This document shows, piece by piece, positions 25,401 to 35,578 of a DNA stretch of 64,000 nucleotides. Every line of letters starts with the position of its first letter. Positions within the stretch are counted from its first letter, which is position 1. Below the pieces are notes generated by a model, which searched no databases, was not told the DNA's origin, and saw only the letters and a list, made by a program, of their open reading frames with translations. Source of the stretch: Epinephelus fuscoguttatus (Eukaryota > Chordata > Actinopteri > Perciformes > Serranidae); the NCBI RefSeq assembly GCF_011397635.1, contig NC_064756.1, forward strand, positions 30,928,996 to 30,992,995, in the 5' to 3' direction. Both the position numbers and the translations under genes were made by a program.

Positions 25401-26981
25401 ATATGAGGCCAGTTTCTCAGTCATGGCCACCAGAGGGAGCAATTCCCAAACATGCATGCATACCCATTGTTGAAAAAGGACAGGTGCTCACTTGAACATT
25501 GAAAAACTTTGCAAACATTTACAACTTTTCCCAGCCATCTATAAATGCTTCTTTTTTTTATCATGTTTTTTAACTGTGTATAACATTTCTGTTAGTCATG
25601 TTTTGCATTGCAGTTTTTTTATTACATTGTCTTCTGGGGATGCATATCATTTTGATATACATACATATAGATAGAAATGTTGATGTTTGTCAGTGCTGCT
25701 TTGAATCTAATAAACATCTGATTGATTGAAGTGATGGAGAAAAAAAAGTATGGCTTCAAATGCCACAGCAGCCATAAAAATGTGACATCTCCCGAATGCT
25801 GAATGAATGCTATATTTCAGCTATACTTTTGCACTTACCATCATCTTTATCTGACACATTCAAGGACAGGAAGCAGGTGCCAGTCTGTGCGTCCTCAGGC
25901 AATGACGCAGTAAAGGTCTCTTGACTGAAAACAGGGGGGTTGTCGTTCACATCCAACACATTGAAGTACACCCTGACACTGGATACCTGTGAGTCCCCCT
26001 GCTGCACTGCCACAGAGAGTATGTAGAATCTTTGTGCTTCGAAATCCAGGCTGCGGGATAATAGGAACTCCCCTGAGAAGGGGCTGAGGAGGAACAGGTT
26101 CTCTCCGCCATCCTCCTGCACTGAGTATTTGATAGGCGTGAGACTTTCAAACAAGGTTTCCACCTTTCCCACAACTGTTCCTGTCAACACATGGATAATG
26201 CATAATTACTGGGGATCTAGGGATTATAAAATTAAAATATTTGGCAAAATTATTATCAAAACACAGGTCCTGAACTATAGTAATTATTAGGAATGAGTAT
26301 AAAATCACAAGTTAAACAATGTTTAAAAAATTATCATGTAATACTAAAATTAACATTATGGATTTGTGCCTAATTTACATGGGGAAAGGCCTCGCTGCAC
26401 GGATGACTGACCTGGTACTGTGTCTTCTTTCACATCAAATGAATAAACAGTTTTGGAGAAAGCCATCTGTGTTCGCCATCTGTTATGGGAGTGTAAGCTG
26501 ACTGTGCCATGCTTGGGCACAGCATCAATAGATGTATAAAACCAGGAGGGAAGCGTATGCTGCCTGGAGACGTTATCTGGAAACTGTGTCTCACTGCTCA
26601 CATTCACTGCATTTCCAAAAGAAGGTTCATGAGAGGATGGAGCATTAAACACCTGAGGAACCGTAGAAAAAAGAAAGAAATTACTCTTGGTTTCTTGTTC
26701 AAGGGAAATATGCATAAATAGGAAACTTTTGGAGCATTTAAATGATAGATAGGTACTTCATTTTCCCAGAGGGAGATTTGTTTTTACAGCCTGTACACAT
26801 GCCACACATTTAGATGTGCTATAAACGTATAAAGTTGATAAATGATTAAAATTAAAACAGTGATTAAACTGTGAAATGATCAGTTATCTCTCACTGCTAC
26901 AACACATGAGTCAACAGGCTAACTTACCAGAAAATTAAACAATAAAACTGTGTATGTTCTCCAATGTCCAGTAGAGTCCAT
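10458..26981 (-). CDS. Fat4-like giant cadherin (short form), 16 coding exons
   Basis: A type I membrane cadherin of the Fat family, predicted to act in cell-cell adhesion and planar polarity. Exons (high to low): 26981-26928, 26652-26412, 26180-25839, 23270-22357, 22260-22086, 21967-21787, 20609-20359, 20256-15928, 15837-15736, 15003-14702, 14585-14500, 14393-14217, 13839-13712, 12939-12722, 12631-12373, 11872-10458. All junctions keep phase, giving 3057 aa. In order: a short signal peptide ([18 protein letters not shown]), 17 clear cadherin repeats with DVNDNxP-type linkers plus one degenerate repeat, a Fat-type juxta-EGF region, four EGF modules, laminin-G, EGF, laminin-G, a Cys-rich EGF-like module, a TM segment (about 2697-2722) and a 335-residue tail. 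Human FAT4 has the same C-terminal order but 34 cadherin repeats. The tail lacks a classical cadherin catenin-binding motif that I can see. Orthology within the Fat family is unresolved, so no symbol is given. Confidence 0.92.
11466..11543 (-). other. transmembrane segment of the Fat-like cadherin
   Basis: About 26 hydrophobic residues ([20 protein letters not shown], then MFVALY), followed by the basic stop-transfer residues RAR. It separates the Cys-rich extracellular stem from the cytoplasmic tail within the last exon. It is the only long hydrophobic stretch after the signal peptide, which fits a single-pass topology. Confidence 0.9.
12981..13670. mobile_element. TTAA-bounded fold-back transposon in a cadherin intron
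   Basis: Both ends carry TTAA (12981-12984, 13667-13670). The left end is TTAAAGGGACAGTTAACCCC. The right end, reverse complemented, is TTAAAGGGACAGTTCACCCC. The similarity continues inward: GAACTAGATGGCACTTGGCTTG on the left matches GAACTAGACAGTACTCGGCTTG read from the right. Each arm is about 230 bp around a spacer of similar size. No transposase is visible. It lies in the intron between the exons at 13839-13712 and 12939-12722. TTAA sites suggest a piggyBac- or Kolobok-type source, by inference. Confidence 0.85.
15090..15695. mobile_element. long-inverted-repeat element in a cadherin intron
   Basis: The left arm (about 15103-15176) contains GGAGTGATACCACTCTCATA. The right arm (about 15595-15690) contains CAAGAGTGGTATTGATC in opposite orientation, and the inversion extends through the flanking GTGGCCTTATGTTTAA and CTTTCTGCA segments. 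The middle (CAGTTAGCTTATCTTAGTAC, AGACTGTGAATGGGG) matches a repeat that recurs in teleosts and has degraded relatives at about 54196-54250 and 57655-57735. It is non-coding, between the exons at 15837-15736 and 15003-14702. Confidence 0.6.
20763..21659. mobile_element. TTAA-bounded non-autonomous transposon in a cadherin intron
   Basis: The left end reads TTAAAGGTCCAGTGTGTAAG. The right end, reverse complemented, reads TTAAAGGTCTAGTGTGTAG, followed on both sides by TTTAG.GGCATCTA. These are clear terminal inverted repeats of about 35 bp with TTAA boundaries (20763-20766, 21656-21659). A core near 21566-21607 (GGACAAACCAAACACTGGCT) is shared with the element at 56136-56571, so both are copies of one family. 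No coding region is convincing. Confidence 0.8.
24241..24640 (-). repeat. SINE-like teleost repeat with 9-bp target duplication
   Basis: The repeat body is 24250-24631, read on the minus strand. It begins with GGCGGCATGGTGGTGTGGTGG, contains a tRNA B-box-like GGTTCAATCCC, and ends in a (TGAA)n tail. It is flanked by AAGAAACAT at 24241-24249 and 24632-24640, a 9-bp target duplication. A second, more diverged copy lies at 45092-45382 on the plus strand. The open frames across it (24262-24950) are not genes. Its exact family name is not established here. Confidence 0.8.
24825..24852. repeat. (TTG)n microsatellite
   Basis: About nine uninterrupted TTG units inside the cadherin intron. No function is implied. 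Confidence 0.85.
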
Positions 26982-28780
26982 TATAAAGTTAACTTGCTAA
27001 GTGCCTCTCACTTGGTCATTATTGCAAAATTGAGTCAGAAAATAAGATCCTGAGCAAAACAAAACAGACATGGCTTTAAAAAGTGAAGTCCTGGAAACTG
27101 CAAAGCATTACCTCCCCACAAGACCAGCAGATGGAAAACTATAAAAGCTGTATCCATAGTGATTACTCAATCTTCTCAGCTTGTAATCCTGACTGACACG
27201 CCTCTTTGACATCACTCTATGCAAATCCCGCAGTGGAGAAAAAACTCTTTTAGGACTCCAAACTGCAGCAGACTGAAAGTTTGTTGTTGTCATGTATTTC
27301 AAAAGAAAACATGCTCCCACAATCGGGAAATTAATTAGTCCACATGTCCTAGCTTCCTTCATAAAATGATCCCTGGGAAGTAAAAGGAAATCAGTGATAT
27401 TTGCTCTTCTCTGTTTTGCTGAATCAGTCTGTTTTAAATTCTCTCCATGGATTTTGCTATTGAGGTTCCTCGATGTAGAGATTAAATGGACTCTTTGAAC
27501 AGTTGCCTTCAGTAAGGTAGCCTGGGGGGAGCCTTTTTCTGCTGCATGTCAGATGGGGAATTCATTCAGAGACGGCAAGGCGTTCATTCAGTGGGTAAAA
27601 GGAAAGAAAAGAAAACTGCTGCTGTGAATCACAGGTTTCAAAGGAGAGCTGACATGACACTGTGGCACAGAATGCTAAAGCTGAATTTAGATTAACAGTT
27701 AGTGTACTAACACAACTGTTTCTTGAAGCAATGGTGTATAATTAATTAGTGCATATGACCAGCATTACCAACATATTCTTTGACATTCAAAATGAAATCA
27801 CGGCCTCGTATTGGATTATATTTATGGTTTACTGAATTACTGTTACGATGACACATAATGTAACTGTACACAGAGGAACAGTACCACCATTATCAGTGCT
27901 TTTCCCCCTGATTAAAACAACTGATGTAAACCTTGTGTTAACAACATGCAAGAAGACCAAGGATGAAAGCCTGTTCCTGTGTGAGACCCGCTGAAAGGCG
28001 ACCACTGTGGCTTCATTCATATTTGCAAACACTTTTGAGTGGACAGTTCTTTGTGTGGCAAAGGGCAACGCTGCTGAGAAAAGCCTGATAAATGGACATG
28101 TGAACCCCCTTTAAGTGACTGTGAGGCCGCTGTGACTGTGAGAATGTCTCCTGTTTCACACAGAAGGGACTCTATCCCAGCAAAGGATCACAAAAGAGCC
28201 CTGCCCTGGACTCACTGGGGAAGTGCACACACAAACCACGAAAAGAACTTTTCTCTGGACACTATGGTGACATCAGAACATGTTATTTTCTGTTTGGGAT
28301 GTGGTCAAACTCAGCAGGGATTCATCCTCCTTTAGTAACAAAAACACTATGAATTCTTATATGACTGCTTGTCTTCTTGGACTGAATTATACCCTTTGAA
28401 TAATATATTACAGTGACATTCGGGAACAAACATTATAAACAGAGACATATTTGTGGTACAAACCTAATTAGGAGCATATTGTGTGATAAAAAATCTCAAG
28501 TGTAGAACTTGATGTGAAGCAGAATTTAGCCAAAAGTCAAAGGTCTCTGTGTACGCAGTTACATTCAGCTACATCTCCATATATACAAACAGGTAAGTTT
28601 ACTGGTCAACTTGATGAGAGAAGCCTTTGTCTACTACAGGACCAAGGTGAGACTCATGATGAAGTCCATGTCATGTTTCACTGCTCATATAATAATTTAA
28701 GAGCAATTCTCTTTAGTAAAATGTCCTTAATTTCAGATAAGTTCTCCTGGATGACTGATGAGTAATTTGAGTGTCGTGTT
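26982..28780. other. upstream region of the Fat-like cadherin gene
   Basis: Presumed 5' UTR and promoter territory of the cadherin gene. No TATA box or CpG-rich stretch stands out, and the transcription start could not be fixed. The short open frames here (27108-27362, 28132-28335, 28514-28765) lack recognisable domains. Confidence 0.4.
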
Positions 28781-29187
28781 CAGGGTGTCTACATGTATCA
28801 CACACTTAAATTTGATGCTGTTTTCGGACCTTTCCAAGATAATTTTTAACCAAATTTAAGACTCATTTTTTTGGATTTTTTTTTTAAGTCAAGCATTGCA
28901 GGTAAGTATAGAGATGAGAAGTATATATGTGGTCATGTGCATAGGTAGGTTGCTATTATAGTGAGTTAGGTTAATTTCCACTTTGCCAAGTGCAGGTATG
29001 AATGAATACTTTCACACAGAAGAGCTTGAAAAAAAATTAAAACATTGATAAATTAGATAAAATGTTTGTAGCAATTAAGACATTAACAATTTCAAATTTA
29101 AGACTATTTACTTACTTTTAAGGCCTTAGATTTACATAACTGAATTTCAGACATTTGAAGACTTTAGAAGGACCTGCAGACACCCTG
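28781..29187. mobile_element. hAT-like MITE, CAGGGTGTCTAC type
   Basis: The left end is CAGGGTGTCTACATG and the right end is CTGCAGACACCCTG, an inverted pair with hAT-like CAGGG termini. The interior includes AAATTTAAGACT near both ends in opposite sense. The flanks GTCGTGTT and GTGGTTTT agree at 6 of 8 positions and may be a decayed 8-bp duplication. The length (407 bp) and lack of ORF fit a MITE. Confidence 0.75.
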
Positions 29188-30440
29188 GTGGTTTTTGTCA
29201 GGCAACCTTTCTTTTGTCTGATTTCATTTATTGACCCTGAGACAGATGACAAAGTTCTTTCTTTCTCTCTCTGATGTATACAGTTATGTTCATGTTTGAC
29301 AAATGCGTCACCTCTGCAACCTATCAGGGGAGTTTCTTATAAGTCCATGTGGTCTGGACACTTACATAGACATGTGACACAACAACAAACTCACCTTAGT
29401 TTACACTTTTAACTGCATACACTGGACAGTTAACATCATCATGGCGCCACCTTCTGGAGTTAAATTCCTCAAACCACAGTACAATAATTCCATACAATAA
29501 CCAGCAGGGACTCTACTTACTTTTTAGGGCAACTGGGGAAACACACAAGAGAACTGTGGAAGCCTGGCACAAGACACACACTTATTTCCAGGTAAATACA
29601 ATATCCCGTAAGGCAATGATTTATAAACTCTGTCAAATCACAGCCCTTATGCTTGGCATTTTATGGAACTAATTAACTATACAGAAGCTAATTTTAATTT
29701 CTCATAAATCTATGACAAGTTTGTCTTTGTTATTTGCTGTTGCCAATTTTCTGTTCTGCTGGCCAAACATTTCTCTGAGTCCAACTACATCTTGTTTATC
29801 TAGACGTGGCTTCACTCCAGGGATTTACAGTGCATCAGAAACTGTAATTAAAAAATGAGTTGAGATGATTAGAAGAACGAGCGGTCATGTTATTTATTTT
29901 GCACTTGTGCAGCTATCAGCTAAACTTTTTAATGAAAAAGTTGTAACTCTAGTGTTTGAATTATGTGTATTGTGTATTAGGGACCAACTGGTCATTAAAA
30001 CATTGCTACCTTCACTAGTGAGCATTAAAAATATTAGTTGATTAAACATACTAAAAAAATTCTCAGTAAACGTTATTTGTTAAATTTTAGTGAGTTGTCA
30101 TGTTTGATAGAACATATAATGCAGATTTCCCCACTGTGGGACTAACACAGGATTATCTTAATGTTAATAATGCACAGTGCAAAGAGCCACACATTTCAGC
30201 TGCATTTAAAATACATTTGGGTAATTGAACAATGTGATTAATGTGTTTCAAATGGCTCTTACAGTAAATACCAAAAATGTTTAGACACTTAATCCACATA
30301 AATTAAACTGTGTTCAAATTTGACTGTTTTATTACTATGAGACAAGTCAGCAAGTGAAGTTTAAATTCCATTTAAACATCATGAAAATTAGTCAAAGATG
30401 AAAGGAAGGAAAAACAAACTTCTTAAAAAAAAAAACGACC
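29188..30440. other. intergenic between the cadherin and hmgb1
   Basis: AT-rich DNA with no recognisable gene, RNA or clear repeat boundary. The hmgb1 3' end begins near 30440. Confidence 0.4.
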
Positions 30441-30446
30441 TTTATT
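30441..30446 (-). terminator. hmgb1: poly(A) signal of hmgb1
   Basis: AATAAA on the minus strand, about 420 bp after the stop codon. It implies a 3' UTR of roughly 430 bp, downstream of which the minus strand carries a T-rich run. Confidence 0.65.
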
Positions 30447-30863
30447 GAAGACATTTTTGAATGTCGACAGCTGTATTTGATATTAGTGGTATTCAAAGAA
30501 CAATAAAAAGACATTGGGACAGCACATAAAAAAATATTTTTCAAAATAAAGAAAAATACACTACCAACTCAGAAATCTCATTTTTGAGTTGAAACACCGA
30601 AAGACTAGTTACGCTCATACCGATTTTAAGTTCTCCTAAATTGTTACGTAATATGGCAGGGGATAAAGAACTACGACTAGAAAATCTCAAACTTAAGATA
30701 TGTAGTGTTAACTTTACAAAAAAAGGAGAATAACACTGTACATCTTAAAAACATTAAATATACACATGTTCTTGTTCAATCTGACTTATGTTTCAAGATG
30801 GTGAATTGAGTATATTGGGGTTATATGGCATAAACAAAACTTCAGGTCCCATCCCTCTGTAAT

Positions 30864-31805
30864 CTACTCATCATCATCCTCATCATCATCATCATCCTCC
30901 TCGTCTCCCTCCTCCTCTTCCTCTTCGTCTTCGTCCTCTTCTGCTGTAGCCGCAGGTCCTGAATCCACTGTGCCCTTTGTGCGGTAGGCAACGATATCCT
31001 GTGGAGAGCAGCACAACAATTGTGTTTTTGGTGCTTCAAAGTAAAACAAACTCAAATCTTTCAAGTTTGGACCTCAAATAGAACAAAATGTAATTTTCAA
31101 ATTTCATAGGAACGGGTTCAGATTTGTCTATTTACTTTGTCATATTTTTCCTTCAACTTGGAAGCCTTCCTCTCGTACGGCTGCTTGTTCTCTGCAGATA
31201 AGCTGTTCCACATCTCTCCCAACTTCTTTGCTGTGTCTCCAATGCTGAGTCCAGGGTGCTCGCCTTTTACCTTGGGGCGAAAGTCTCCACAGAATAGGAA
31301 GAATGCAGACCTGCAGGGAAAAAATGTGTCAGTGTTTAACATGTCATATAAAAAAAAAAAAAAAAAAAAAAAATGGTGTGGAGCTAGTTGATAATGGTAC
31401 ATACGGTGGTCTCTTGGGGGCATTGGGGTCCTTGAATCGCTTTCTCTTCTGGCCCTTGGGGGGAATGTAATTCTTCATTTCCCTCTCATAACGCACCTTG
31501 TCTTGTTTGGCCATATCTTCAAACTTGCCTTTCTCTTTCGATGACATCGTCTTTGGGAGGATACAAGCAGTTATAGAAGATACACACTTCTTGAGAGGAA
31601 AATGCTGGATTCAGAGAATTAAAAAAGAACATTATGTTATTGACAGTAATTGATTTACCTTCCATCTCTCAGAGCATTTCTTGGAGAACTCTGCAAAGTT
31701 GACAGAGGCATCAGGGTGTTTCTTCTTATGCTCCTCTCTGCATGTTTGCACAAAGTAGGCATATGAGGACATCTTGCCCCTCGGCTTCCTCGGATCCTTT
31801 CCCAT
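30864..31805 (-). CDS. hmgb1: high mobility group box 1 protein
   Basis: An abundant chromatin protein that bends DNA in the nucleus and acts as an alarmin outside cells. Coding exons are 31805-31659, 31550-31405, 31310-31136 and 30998-30864; phases agree and give 200 aa. HMG box A (about 8-78) starts [21 protein letters not shown] linker with DPNAPKRPP leads to box B (about 91-160, [13 protein letters not shown]). The three redox-sensing cysteines of mammalian HMGB1 are present as Cys22, Cys44 and Cys105. The C-terminus is an acidic tail of about 25 residues, shorter than the 30 of mammalian HMGB1. The linker before it is also short. Position beside tex26 and wdr95 supports hmgb1 rather than hmgb2 or hmgb3; the fish a/b paralogue is not resolved. 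Confidence 0.95.
31350..31373. repeat. poly(A) run in an hmgb1 intron
   Basis: A pure A run of about 24 on the plus strand (T on the coding strand), lying in the intron between the exons at 31550-31405 and 31310-31136. On the coding strand it provides an unusually long polypyrimidine stretch far upstream of the acceptor. Confidence 0.85.
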
Positions 31806-32966
31806 CTTGGCACGCTAAATGGAGAGGAAAAAATATGATTTCAGTTAAATGCATCCAGGTCTACTCATGCAGCAGCAGTGGCAATATCTAAACATGCCCC
31901 TAGTAAATTGTCTGCATCTTGCTTTGTCAGTTCCATCTATTGTTTAAATCGGGGGGTGGGATGTCTGGGATGACTAATAATCCATTGTATGCAAAGGCCA
32001 ACATGATGCTCCCTTTAATATTACACTTAAGTGCACATTAGTTCACCAGTTCTTTACGTCAAGCATTCATTCATGGTGGTATAGTGCAGACCTAGTGAAA
32101 ACAGCACAGTGCTTTATATTCTGCAGTAGCGTTAGCCCCATTATTAATGCAGACGAATACATTAGCTTTAGCCTTCACCGCCTTTGATTGTTCATTAGCT
32201 GTTAGCCAGTGTGGCTCCGCTCTCGCTTTGTGTCCTCTTGCTTTTAGCGTTAGCCTTTAAGCTAGGCTAGCTGACATGACACAGTGCTCATTTTATGAGA
32301 CGATTATTAAAATGGCTGATTTGATTGTGAACAATGGCTAGCGCATTGCCATCATGCACCACCCGCTTTTTAACAGGCCTCGTATTTTATCTCATCCGCC
32401 TATCTGGATAACATGAATTATCTAATATAAAAGTTTAAAGAAAATTGACGGTGATTTCGGAGAGAGATGCTTCGCCTGCACCACTGCACCCGGGCTGCCT
32501 CAGCAACAGTCAGCGGCATTAACCTACGTTCACCTTCTAGCTAGCGTTAGCTTCTATGCTAGCAACACGGCCAGACCAACCAGCCGCCATTAACATGCTA
32601 ACATAGCAGGCTATATGAGTTAGCTCATACCACATTATCAAGCGATGCGTTAACGCGAGCATAGTAGTTGACTTGGTCAATGGGGACGTTAGCCTTTAAC
32701 GTGCATTTTACTTTGTTCTGGTTGGTATTTATGGCAGAAGCTAATGTTTGTGTTTGGCAACTACCTGCGTAACGCTAGCTGAGTTAGCAACACAGTGTTG
32801 CTATCAGCGGGGGCTTGATACTGTTAGCATCCTATCCCGCTCACACATGCAACTAAACATGTACAACGCCGCTGTATGCTGTGCAAACCTCAAAGCACCC
32901 ACGTTTTCATTCATAACAGGTACACTGTGGTGCATTTGTCAATAAGTAAACATTTATTATGCTTAC
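31806..32966 (-). other. hmgb1: hmgb1 5' UTR remnant and first intron
   Basis: The ATG is preceded by only nine exonic bases (31814-31806) and then an acceptor (CCATTTAG), so the gene must have an upstream non-coding exon. The intron between carries several GCTAGC/GTTAGC motifs around 32150-32700 and is richer in CpG than its surroundings. Open frames inside it are not genes. Confidence 0.6.
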
Positions 32967-33240
32967 CCCTACAGCGCTATGTGAAGCCAGCACGTCGGTA
33001 ACGTTACGTCTCAAACAATGGGAGGAGAAGCGCCGTCAGTGAGTGCGCGGTCTTTCGGCTGTGAGGATGCCTCTGTGTTTGTCCTGTGCACCGGCTGGCG
33101 GACATTGGCTGCCGTCAACTCCTTGGAGTATCTTATTGGACACTCGCTTATTCAGTTCTGCTTGTTGTGCAGTTGGTTCATCTAAACACGACGGGGCGGT
33201 GGCGCCAAACTTGAATATTAAACAACCAACGCCGTTACGT
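32967..33240 (-). promoter_or_regulatory. hmgb1: probable hmgb1 non-coding exon 1 and promoter
   Basis: On the minus strand a donor GTAAGC follows GCGCTGTAGGG, placing an exon end at 32967. Upstream lies a CpG-bearing stretch (GCGCGGTC, GGCGCCAAAC, GACGGGG and others) up to about 33240, as expected for a housekeeping-type TATA-less promoter. HMGB1 genes usually have a non-coding first exon. The start site itself is inferred. Confidence 0.5.
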
Positions 33241-33309
33241 TATTGAAGGCAAAGATGCATGCGAGGTAGGATATGATTAGACAGAAAAAACTCATCCATC
33301 TATATGCAG

Positions 33310-34470
33310 TCTGTAAGTGGAACACAACCGTGTTTCCCTGGTCCCAGTGCAAAGCAAAAGGATGAACAAATGAATATAAGGTGCACAACAAACATGCAGT
33401 GCAATAACAGAAAATCTACAAATAGCCTAGTATGAATACAAATATATGTGTGCAGTGTGCATAAATGTAAACAAATAGTGACAGTGCAATAAACATCAGT
33501 AAAGGCAGGCTTATTCTCTGAGGATATTTATGTAGTATGGTGCAAGTAGGTCAAGTAAAGTGAAGTAAGGTATGTAGTCTCACATAGATACCACCTTGTT
33601 GCCATTTTCCAGACAGGAGGAGGGTGAAAAGTCTGTGGGAGGGGTCCTGAAAGATCTCAGAGGCCCTGTTTGTGCTGCATTTTTTCTAATTTCCACTGTC
33701 TAATCCACTTACAAGATGAACACTGTTTTTTTTAACTGGTGAGTAAAGCATATCTAGTAGCCACTTGCATATTTTACCAGCATCTGCGTCGTGGTGGGTG
33801 CCAATTTCCAACTCTGATTGATGAGAGAGAGTTTCCAATGACATACTCTGCTGACTCTATATTCTCTGTAGGAAGTTGTTGTATGAGTTTGTTTCAGTTC
33901 CCCTATCAGACAGTGATGCAGCTGGTCAGAGCGCTCTCTGTAGTTTCACTGTAGAAATTGGACAGGATGCATGGCGCGGAGGCTGGCAAAACTGGCAGAG
34001 GCAGTGGAGAAGCTGTTGTGCTTTGTTGGTCAGGGAGATGCAGTTGTGTGACCAGCTCATTAGCAATATGCACAACCAGAAACTTGGTGCTCCTGACTTG
34101 CTACACACAGCATCCTTTCATGAGAAGAAGGTGAGCAGTATGGATCTTTTTGAAGTCAAATTTCATCTCTTTTGTCTTGTCAACGTTGAGTGACAGGTTG
34201 TTGTTTTAACAGCAGATTGCCAGCTGCTCCACCTCACCCCTCTATGCCGTCTCATTGTTGTTGCTGATGAGGCCCACTGCCAGTCTTGTGTCGACAGCAA
34301 GCACCATAATAATCATGATTGGAGTCTTATTTAGCGGAGCAGTTGTGGGTCATTAGTGTGAACAGCAGCAGGCCAAGCACACATCCCAGCAGGGGCGCTG
34401 GTGTTGAATGTTTCCCGCCAAAGTCTAGGATCCAGTTACAGAGGGAGGTGTACAGGCCCAGGGGGCCCAA
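33310..34470 (-). mobile_element. decayed LINE (reverse-transcriptase and 3' end)
   Basis: On the minus strand, degenerate but recognisable reverse-transcriptase phrases run from about 34460 to 34130. They are LCNWILDF, then a GAPQGCVLxxLLFTL-like block with several changes, LISNNNETA, EVEQL, and NNLSLNVDKTKE in imperfect form. Further 3', near 33950-33880, SETTESALTSCITV matches the SxxESxLTxCIxVW segment near the end of such ORFs. The frame is broken by many stops and shifts, so it is a fossil. I place it in the Rex1/CR1-like fish LINEs from memory. The low-complexity GTGCAATAAC-type stretch at 33310-33600 may be its 3' UTR. Confidence 0.65.
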
Positions 34471-35578
34471 CCACCATACCACACCGTCCTCCCAACTTTC
34501 ATGTGAGTCAAGCTGGGCTATTCACTGCCACTCAATCAGGCAGTCACGGTTGAGTGGGAGTGAGTATGTGAATGAGTTTGAAAATAAGATGTGAAATGAT
34601 CCGGAGAATTTGCTTCTCTTCTTGTATCTATATAACCTTAAATATTTGGAAGATATTTATAACATAAATTGTAAAAAGATGAGCATATGGAGTGCAAGAT
34701 TATGAGGTACCTTTTAAAATCCATCTTCAAAACAATTTTATGTTTTGTATGTAAAATGTTAATCTGCAGAGTAACTAATTAAATAGCATTTCTTTTTGAA
34801 ATGTTTTTATATAGTATATCTCTGAGAAATACTCTTACTTTGGCCCTGTCCGCCCCTAGCAAACATAAATAAGGCATCTCTGGCAATGTTACATTTTTAA
34901 TGCAACATCTCCCCTGCTGAGCAGCTCACAGTGGCCATTCAAATGTTGTAGGTCTCCATAACCACAGCACCTGGAAACACCCTGTCAGGATCAACTCTGC
35001 TGCTGCACAGATAAAGACAACACCTGATAACCCAACGTTCTAATTGTTATACATGCAGGCTCAAATTTTGGATCCACAGTTGTCAGTTATGCTTTTCAGC
35101 GAGCCATCCATGAAGTGAAGTGTCATCTGGAAATAGGAAGGTTTTCATTATACCGAAAACAAGTATAGCAAGATACCGAAACAGTGGTCACCAATGGCAA
35201 CCAAAGGTAATTAAACCAAGGATAACTGCAAGACATTTGTTAACTAAATTTGCTTTAATTTGACAGGCATCATATTATTCTCTTACATTTCTATTATGTT
35301 TTGGTTTACAGTAATATGCTGGGTTTATCTCATTATATTGTATAATTAAAATATATTATACACTGTGGTAGATTAAACTGCAAATGATATTTAGTTTGAT
35401 TAATTTCACAATATTATTTTGGACTGTTGCAAAGTCAAAATGTATTATTAGTTTTCCTGTTGCTACTTTCAAAATTGTAAGTATTATTGTTAAAGTGTCG
35501 CCTTTAATTTCCTTATTCATGTCTGCTTGTCTTGGGGTAACTGTCGGTTCCTACCTGCTGTTGTGAGTGTAAGCAAGG
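34471..35578. other. intergenic upstream of tex26
   Basis: No gene seen. At 34846-34857 the reverse complement reads AGGGGCGGACAG, similar to the repeat terminus at 4092. The stretch from about 35240 to 35500 is very AT-rich. A promoter for tex26 must lie near its end, but no element was recognisable. Confidence 0.4.

Larger units (their letters stand above)
23271..25838. other. large cadherin intron (2.6 kb)
   Basis: The intron between the exons at 26180-25839 and 23270-22357. It holds the SINE-like repeat at 24250-24631 and a (TTG)n run at about 24825-24852. Nothing else in it could be supported as functional. Confidence 0.6.

Noticed and set aside
10458-26981. Classical (catenin-binding) or type III/DN-cadherin identity
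   Set aside because: The extracellular layout is partly similar to DN-cadherins, but the tail shows no recognisable catenin-binding peptide and the EGF/laminin-G order fits Fat4 better.
30842-31039. Second frame across the hmgb1 acidic tail
   Set aside because: It is a shadow of the GAA/GAT-rich acidic tail in another frame.
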